From Hymenopellis radicata (lineage: Eukaryota; Basidiomycota; Agaricomycetes; Agaricales; Physalacriaceae), in contig JADNRX010001205.1 of the NCBI GenBank assembly GCA_015501595.1, positions 1 to 12,731 of the forward strand: DNA of 12,731 bases, in the 5' to 3' direction. Shown here one piece after another: positions 7,295-12,731 of this stretch; position 1 is the first letter of the stretch; the number at the start of each line of letters is the position of its first letter. The translations under genes were made by a program, and so were the position numbers. The notes beneath the pieces were generated by a model, which saw only the letters and a program-made list of their open reading frames with translations, did no database searches and had not been told where the DNA came from.

Positions 7295-9327
7295 CTAGAG
7301 GCTATGTGAATGGATCGCTTCAAACAGAGACGGCTGCACTGTACCATTAACGTATGGTATTCTCTTCTGGACCATGGCGGACGTATCTCTGAGTACGTTC
7401 AACATCTGTGCGACCACAATTTCTGGGATGAGGATCGGAGTAGATGCGACCTCGAGGCGGATGACGTTCATACAAGAAGTCCAGCAAAACTGTCGGCAAT
7501 TCAGTCATGAAACTAAGCAATAATATAGGTGTGTCACTTACCGTGAGTATAGGATCTAAACGAATGTAATCCTCCTCGACGAAAGTAGATGTCATATGTA
7601 CAATTTGAGTAACGACTTCCACCGCCAACTTCCTCGAATCCAAGATCGTGGGCGCCATGGCAAAGTGTAAATCCGCAAGGGCGGACAGCGCGGTCATTTG
7701 AGAAACCTTCAACGCACGATCATTATGGATATCGTTGAGCATCGCTGTTGCCTCTCTGCGCCTGTCGACTTCTACGTTGTGTTCCCGTATACGGGCGACC
7801 AGGTCGGTAAATCTGATGTACCGTTTGTTGGAACGATCGACACCTGACAGTGGTACGCGCCAAGTCAGCCCACATGGAGTTAGAATGTCGTTGGGACTTA
7901 CAACATCCGTCTTTCTCCCAATCGGATATCAACTGTTTGGCTTCGCGAAGGTACACCACAGACAATGCTCGCGATACAACACAGAAACAATCTAGTGACA
8001 ACGACGAGTAGAATGCCTATGATATCTGTCATTAGGTCAAATCGTGATGTTGAGAGTTTGTGACTCTACCGGTAAGACTTTGATTTCGAGCTCATACTCA
8101 TCGGGAAAGATCATCGGTGTCCCAAACATCAGCCCTTGGCTTCTATCCATGCCGATTAACTGGCAAAGGATACTAAGTTGTTCGTCCGCTGGCACTGTTA
8201 ATTGACGACACCATGTCGCATTGTCCTCACGGCTTATTGATTGCGCGATAGAAACGATGCGAACGTTGTGCTGTAGTGCGATATGAGAAGCTTTGAGTAG
8301 GTACTCCCGTCCTTTGAAAATATCGGATTTGGTGAAGAAGTACAAGGAGAGGATTTGAGTTGCCTATAATGCTCACAGAAATCATCAGAGTCAGAGCACT
8401 GAAAGAAGAGCCCTTTATACCTCAAAGGCCGTTGTGGGATCCAGTGTTAAACTGATGTCGTCGAGAGTGGCAAGCGCATTCTGAAGCTGTACAGATTCGG
8501 CGATGACGTTGAAAGGACTTGTCTGGTCGTCTGTCACAGTACACCCCCACAGTTGCGCGGCATAGAGCAGAGCCGGATGAATGACTGAGACATCGCCAGC
8601 ATACAAAGCATCGCGTCTCTCATCGGTCAGGCAGATACCAATCTGAGGACAGTGCGAGAAAAATCGAGTGCGTCTAAACCAAGGTCAAGCTTAGAAAGGG
8701 TATGATAAATGGGCGTATCGCGTACATTGAAGAGAAGTCATAGTCTTGAGGAAGTTGCAGCCCAGAAGATATACCTGACAGGGGTGCAGGAGGTAAGAAA
8801 TTATGACCAAAGATAGATGCTGGATCAGGCATCGACGTAGATGCAGGAACGTCAGCTATGCCAACGGGGACGAGTGCGCCATCGCTTGACGGCTGAGTGC
8901 TGGTAGTCGAAGAGCCTGAAGAACCAGACGCGTCGCGGTTCTCGTACATGCGCAATCGTTCCTCGAGCTCCTCTATTCGTTCCAGAAGTTCAGCCTTGAC
9001 ACTCCGATGCACGCCATCGTTGTATTGGCATTCATCCTCCTTACCCGCCACCTTGCAAGTGTTACAAAATGGTAGTTTTCCATCGCATTTCTGACCAAAG
9101 ATTGGCTACGCTGGCTTGAAAGTGGCGGAAGAATGCTGACCTTTTTCTTGGACCTGTATACACGGTTATACTGAGATTGGTTGCAAAGACGGTTCAGCGT
9201 ACCGACATGGTGCACAAGCAGCACCTTTGCGGAGAAGATCTTGTTTGACAGCGGCGCCGGCGCCGACTTCGACATCGAGATAAACACATTGAACAGTCTT
9301 GCGCGCGCGACTACAGGGGCCGCACAT
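7295..9327 (-). CDS. Zn2Cys6 fungal transcription factor with middle homology region, eight exons
   Basis: Nuclear zinc-cluster regulator. Exons: 9203-9327, 9141-9153 (13 nt), 8726-9090, 8421-8673, 8070-8363, 7902-8016, 7542-7843 and 7295-7489. The seven introns are 49-58 nt and all junctions keep one frame, giving 553 residues. The zinc cluster at residues 38-67 is C-x2-C-x6-C-x6-C-x2-C-x8-C, starting at ACAPCRSKKKKCDGK. An acidic coiled coil follows (AELLERIEELEERLRMYE), then a Ser/Thr/Pro-rich linker and the fungal-specific regulatory domain (FFSHCPQIGICL; LLYAAQLWGC; ATQILSLYFFTKSDIFKGRE). It ends with FCWTSCMNVIRLEVA and HSHSL-stop. The start is uncertain: ATG 9327-9325 is in frame, but ATG 9275-9273 would give the more usual MSKSAPAPLSNK-type N-terminus if one base were missing near 9240. 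The gene is convergent with the FMO at 5771-7228. Its targets are unknown. Confidence 0.92.
9141..9153 (-). other. 13-nt micro-exon inside the zinc cluster
   Basis: GTCCAAGAAAAAG is bounded by introns 9154-9202 and 9091-9140. It encodes the basic residues RSKKK between the second and third zinc-binding cysteines. Skipping it would shift the frame and destroy the DNA-binding domain. Confidence 0.85.
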
Positions 9328-9718
9328 GGGGCGCGCGCCGTCACATCGCTAGAGGCAAATATTGAAGAGGGCGAGGCGACCGGGATTTGTGTACTCACCA
9401 CCTTGCGTGCTCTACAAATACCATCATAACGTTTATCAGCAGCTAGCCTAGCGGGATGATGCTGTGAGGGGTAATCACCTACACGCGAAGCAAGGCTTGG
9501 ACATGGTGAAGTGGTATAACGAAGAGTGTAATCAGGGTCACTTTCCTCAACAACGCGAGTAACAAAGCGATGACTCTTGTTCAAACAATCCGCTGCCGCA
9601 AATCATGATTACATCATCATCAAGGGTCCAAACATTTGATGTGGTTAGCCTCCCATAGCCCGTCGCACGACATTGATGCTCATCGTGAGTACTCGCTAGA
9701 TCTCAGACCACCTATATT
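9328..9718. other. Intergenic: transcription factor promoter and 3' flank of first GNAT gene
   Basis: No gene is seen. The part next to 9327 is GC-rich (GCGCGCG runs) and is likely the 5' UTR and promoter of the zinc-cluster gene. The minus-strand open frame that crosses here (up to 9584) runs into the alternative start at 9275 but has no recognisable domain of its own. Confidence 0.4.
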
Positions 9719-10555
9719 CTAATACAGGTCTAATCCATAAAGCAGCAGATCCACTTTCACCAGACCCACGCCATAATATCTCGGTACCCCCGGCGGCGTA
9801 GGTATCCTCTTCCATCCACGCTTCTCATAAAACGAAACAGCCGCCGGCTGCGCCATCGTCGTGCCGAGATAAAGGCTCGTCAGCCCTTTGGCCTTTGCAT
9901 GTTCCACCAAGGCTTGCAAAAGCATCTTCGCGATACCACGGTTCCGATAGTTGTGCGAAACGAACATCCGGCGGAGCTGTCCCTTCGGCTGGGAATTGAG
10001 ATGCTCTGTATCGGTACTGGCGTCAGTATCCTGAAACTTGGAGTTAGACAATGCGCACTAACCCAATCCAACGCATCCAGCGATATCATAAGACCCTGAT
10101 GTACTCGGCGATTCGACCTCGGCTACCCAAAACCCACCAGCCCGTACATGTGCTGACCCCTCCTTCTCTTGCTGATAATGTTTTGAAATGTCGTGAGATC
10201 TTTGCGCAACCCCTCTTCAAAGTAATCCCTTACATCCATTAACAAGAAGCCTCCACTGAATGACCAAAGGAGCTACGATAGCACCAGCTACGACCGCTGC
10301 GGCCACGATGTGCTTGGGTGCCACAAAAACGATATCGCCGGCAAGGGCTACACCCGCAAGACGAGTGATTGGGTGGGCTAAGAGTATATCGAGTGTACCA
10401 CGATATGGCGACTCCTCTGGTGCAACACGTCAGTTCCAAGTCCAGACTAAAGTCTGAATAGCACTCACTACCCTGCATTGAAGCTGAAAGAATAAGTTGC
10501 TGGACAGCTTGGAGATCGCTCGTTCAAACTTGCGTATGTGAACGCTTAATCCCAT
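9719..10555 (-). pseudogene. GNAT acetyltransferase, NAT8-like with membrane segment, frame broken
   Basis: Acetyl-CoA-dependent N-acetyltransferase fold. Exon 1 at 10469-10555 starts MGLSVHIRKFER. Exon 2 at 10063-10416 starts ESPYRGTLDILLAHP and contains a long hydrophobic part (AGVALAGDIVF... and HIVAAAVVAGAIVAPLVI). Exon 3 at 9719-10030 holds the acetyl-CoA loop (YRNRGIAKMLLQAL) and AAVSFYEKRGWKR. A membrane segment near the N-terminus followed by the GNAT core is the NAT8 (camello) layout, usually an ER membrane enzyme with the active site after the anchor. Breaks: near 10517, where one A is missing by ungapped comparison with the neighbour; around 10227-10234, with a following TGA if uncorrected; near 10190; and at the exon 2/3 junction, where the apparent intron (10031-10062) is only 32 nt and the phases disagree. 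It is either a pseudogene or error-laden sequence. The copy at 10844-11671 is its paralogue. Confidence 0.8.
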
Positions 10556-10843
10556 GTCGGAGGGTGCGAAGCGACTCTCTCACTCTCTAATCCATATAAG
10601 AGGGACAGATATGACTCGATACATATTCGTGCTTGATGATTGCCACCTTTCTTGATTGCTATCACCGGCAGCTGCAGCCCAGCGCTGTGTTCAAAATAAG
10701 AAGGCCGACCATTATTGAGTTCTCAAGCATTCTATTGTGAAACATACAGTCCGGACGCCACAGATTGACGTAATCTGATAAACGCCATCGATAAGCTAAG
10801 TCAGAGGCTCGTGTAGAAACAGAACTCACCTAACCACAACCAC
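10556..10843. other. Spacer between the two GNAT genes
   Basis: Non-coding as far as I can see. It should contain the promoter of the left GNAT copy and the 3' flank of the right one. Both genes point left. Confidence 0.4.
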
Positions 10844-11671
10844 CTATAACTCAAGCTCGAAGAAGACCAAAGGCACTTTTACGAGACCAGTGCCGAATTG
10901 CGAAGGCCAGCCAGGTCGGGTGACAGTCCTCCTCCACCCCTGCTTCTCGTAGAACGAGATCGCTATCGGTTGAGCCTTGGTAGTTTCGAGGTAAAGGTAA
11001 CGCATCCCGTGCGCCTTCGCGTGCTCTAACACCGTACGCGACAGCATGCCCGCTATTCCACGCTTGCGATAATGGTGCGAGACGAACAATCTACGCACGT
11101 GGGCCTTCGGATCTGCGTCGGATTGCTCTGATAAAGATTAGCCAATGACGCGACTCGCGCAGAACGAGGACCTCACTCAACCCAATGCACCCAGCAATGT
11201 CCCACGAGCCTGGATGGGTCGAAGACTCGACCTCGGCCACCCAGAACTCGCTTGCCCATTCACCCCTGGTCCACCACTCTGATATATTTTGGGATGTCGC
11301 CAAGATCTTCTCGTAGTGCCTGCTGGATGAATTTCACGAATGGTGAGGTGGTCCGAATCACTTGGTGTATCACCAGTACTACTATTACGGTGGCAACAAT
11401 TATCCCAGCGACGATGTTCTTGCCCCGTGCAAGAAGGACGGCATCGAGGAGAAGCGCTGCGTACGCTACACAGATAAGCGGGTGTGTGAGGACGGCTTTC
11501 ATTGCTCCTCGATATGGGGATTCGTCTAGTATGATATATGAGCTAGGCATCACCGAAGTATGCGCATGAGCACTCACCGCCACGCGTGGCGGATTCGAGC
11601 ACGACGCGTTGGACGTCCTTGTGATCATACGGCCGAAATGGGCGTACACGAATGTTGGATCTGGGGGTCAT
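10844..11671 (-). pseudogene. GNAT acetyltransferase, NAT8-like with membrane segment, one net frame break
   Basis: Paralogue of the neighbouring GNAT gene with the same intron positions. Exons: 11578-11671 (MTPRSNIRVRPFRPYDHKDV), 11177-11525 and 10844-11127. Introns are 52 and 49 nt, the second with a GCTAAT branch site. Exon 2 begins DESPYRGAMKAVLTHPLICV and continues through a strongly hydrophobic stretch (IVAGIIVATVIVVLVI) to ALREDLGDIPKY, then in another frame to EFWVAEVESSTHPGSWDIAG. Exon 3 carries the acetyl-CoA loop (YRKRGIAGMLSRTV) and IAISFYEKQGWRR, ending FFELEL-stop. Exon 2 is 349 nt, where a multiple of three is needed, so the frame shifts by net +1 or -2 between about 11250 and 11290. 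With two bases restored the product would be 242 residues, normal for the family. It may be functional if the break is a sequencing error. A transposable element sits about 250 bp upstream. Confidence 0.82.
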
Positions 11672-11910
11672 GGAAGAGTTGTGATGAACCGTGAATCTCT
11701 TCCGTTTTTATCTTTGGATTGGCCGCGGCACGCAGGGCGCATCTCCTGAACGAAACCGCTGCCTTGATTGCCACATGGACCAATGGCAACTGTATTCAAT
11801 CAAACCTAAAGGCTTCTAACAGCACTGCATTTCCTTCAATAAGAATGTCATGATCCGCATCGCTCGCCTGATCAGTCATCTAGTTTCATCTCCGTTCAAG
11901 TTTCTTACAC
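11672..11910. other. Upstream region of the second GNAT gene
   Basis: No gene is seen. It is bounded on the right by the 701-bp inverted-repeat element, so the element lies in or just beyond this gene's promoter. Confidence 0.4.
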
Positions 11911-11919
11911 AGTATTATG
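11911..11919 (+). repeat. Left 9-bp target-site duplication
   Basis: AGTATTATG, identical to 12621-12629. Confidence 0.92.
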
Positions 11920-12123
11920 CAGGCTCCGAACCTCAGCCGTCGCTGTCGTTTCGTTCACAAATCCTGTGGCGTAATGTGGATTGATAATAATTTGATCATG
12001 TTGAAAGTCATGTGTCGAGAGCCAATCAGATCAAGAGGAACGTGGGGTGAAGAAACGACAGGACGGCTGGCACAATATCGCCGGCACGATCTCGGCGCCG
12101 TGCTCCCCAGGTGCTGCCAAACA
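11920..12123 (+). repeat. Left terminal inverted repeat of the 701-bp element
   Basis: 204 bp, from CAGGCTCCG to GTGCTGCCAAACA. Its reverse complement matches 12438-12620 apart from small insertions of 1, 9 and 11 bases and a few substitutions. The 11-base difference looks like a partial local duplication of GTGCT. Confidence 0.93.
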
Positions 12124-12437
12124 TTGTCAACAACGCTTGTCAACCGAGTTTCCTCGCAGATGGCTTCAACGGATGCTACTCTGCCCATTCTAAGTTATGT
12201 CTCTCATTCTAATACCGTTGTTGGTCCTCTTGCTAGCTTCTGAGGTTGACATAGCAAATGACAAAGTGCAAGTGCCAAGTACAGGTGGAAAAGTGCAGGA
12301 AGGGCGGGATTCATGGTACAGAAGGGATAAATTAGAGGAATGATAACAGAAGGGAATTATAAGAAGAAAGTGGCTGAAAACATTAAGAAACACAAGAGAT
12401 GAACATCGATGAATGCTTGGAGGCGGCGTGTGGGACT

Positions 12438-12620
12438 TGTTTGGCAGCACGGCGCCGAGATCGTGCCGGCGATATTGTGCCAGCCGTCCTGTACCCCATG
12501 TTCCTCTTGATCTGATTGGCTCTCGACACATGACTTTCACATGATCAAATTATTATCAATCCACATTACGCCACAGGATTTGTGAACGAAACGACAGCGA
12601 CGGCTGAGGTTCGGAGCCTG
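12438..12620 (-). repeat. Right terminal inverted repeat of the 701-bp element
   Basis: 183 bp inverted counterpart of 11920-12123. Confidence 0.93.
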
Positions 12621-12629
12621 AGTATTATG
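12621..12629 (+). repeat. Right 9-bp target-site duplication
   Basis: AGTATTATG, identical to 11911-11919. Confidence 0.92.
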
Positions 12630-12687
12630 AACTTTTTTTTTGTCATTTATTTTGACTCATCACTTTTTCGGTCACTTTCAGTGTCCA

Positions 12688-12707
12688 CGTGTCAGTTACA
12701 TGACACG
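12688..12707. repeat. Short perfect inverted repeat near the right edge
   Basis: CGTGTCA, 6-base spacer, TGACACG. The left half overlaps a CACGTG E-box. It could be a regulator site or part of another element beyond the edge; nothing else in the last 100 bases helps to decide. Confidence 0.4.
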
Positions 12708-12731
12708 CGCCACTATCCAGTCGACACTTCA

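Larger units (their letters stand above)
11920..12620. mobile_element. 701-bp non-autonomous transposon with long terminal inverted repeats and 9-bp target duplication
   Basis: The block starts with CAGGCTCCGAACCTCAGCCG and ends with the exact inverse. AGTATTATG flanks it perfectly on both sides (11911-11919 and 12621-12629). The arms (left 11920-12123, right 12438-12620) are near identical. Differences are one extra T, a substitution in AACGTGGGG/AACATGGGG, nine extra bases (around GAAGAAACG) and eleven extra bases (GTGCTCCCCAG) in the left arm. The roughly 314-bp centre has no transposase-like frame; short open frames simply run through the arms. Long inverted repeats plus a 9-bp duplication are the hallmark of non-autonomous Mutator-like elements, so an active partner would have to be elsewhere. 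The perfect duplication and high arm identity suggest recent insertion. Confidence 0.92.

Noticed and set aside
8973..9584. 203-residue minus-strand open frame
   Set aside because: It reads through the two introns of the zinc-cluster region in the wrong frame; only its MSKSAPAPLSNK segment may matter, as an alternative start.
11917..12540. Short open frames in and across the 701-bp element
   Set aside because: Both are produced by the inverted arms (the same peptide appears from both sides) and no transposase motif is present.

Overview
The window looks like nuclear DNA of a filamentous basidiomycete, probably an Agaricomycete. Genes are split by many introns of about 46-62 nt with GTRNG-type donors and YAG acceptors. 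Some exons are tiny (13 and 24 nt). The proteins belong to typical fungal families. This is inferred from gene structure and protein families only; no rRNA or marker gene is present.

Layout, left to right. (1) Positions 1-441, minus strand: the N-terminal part of an unrecognised Ser/Arg/Pro-rich protein that runs off the left edge and carries a pentapeptide repeat. (2) 1028-2553, minus: a flavin-containing monooxygenase (FMO) copy that is recognisable along its whole length but has about six frame breaks. (3) 3010-3869, minus: an intact six-exon typical 2-Cys peroxiredoxin with both catalytic cysteines. (4) 4254-5436: a non-coding inverted-repeat element of about 1.2 kb with a perfect 9-bp target duplication, inserted between the peroxiredoxin and the next gene. 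(5) 5771-7228, plus: an intact three-exon FMO of 448 residues, paralogous to gene 2. (6) 7295-9327, minus: an intact eight-exon Zn2Cys6 transcription factor of about 553 residues. (7) 9719-10555 and 10844-11671, minus: two adjacent paralogous GNAT acetyltransferases with a membrane segment (NAT8-like layout), both with broken frames. (8) 11920-12620: a second non-coding element of 701 bp with terminal inverted repeats of about 180-200 bp and a perfect 9-bp target duplication, lying upstream of the second GNAT.

Two redox/xenobiotic-type monooxygenases, a peroxide-removing enzyme, a zinc-cluster regulator and two acetyltransferases within 11 kb may be a small detoxification or specialised-metabolism locus, but the co-function is inference. 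Two things stand out. Two unrelated non-autonomous elements both have 9-bp target duplications, as Mutator-like transposons make, and both sit in promoter regions. Also, single-base frame breaks, mostly explainable as shortened homopolymer runs, are concentrated in the FMO copy at 1028-2553, the two GNAT genes and the left-edge gene, while the peroxiredoxin, the second FMO and the transcription factor read cleanly. Whether this is real decay or uncorrected sequencing error is the main uncertainty for the annotation.
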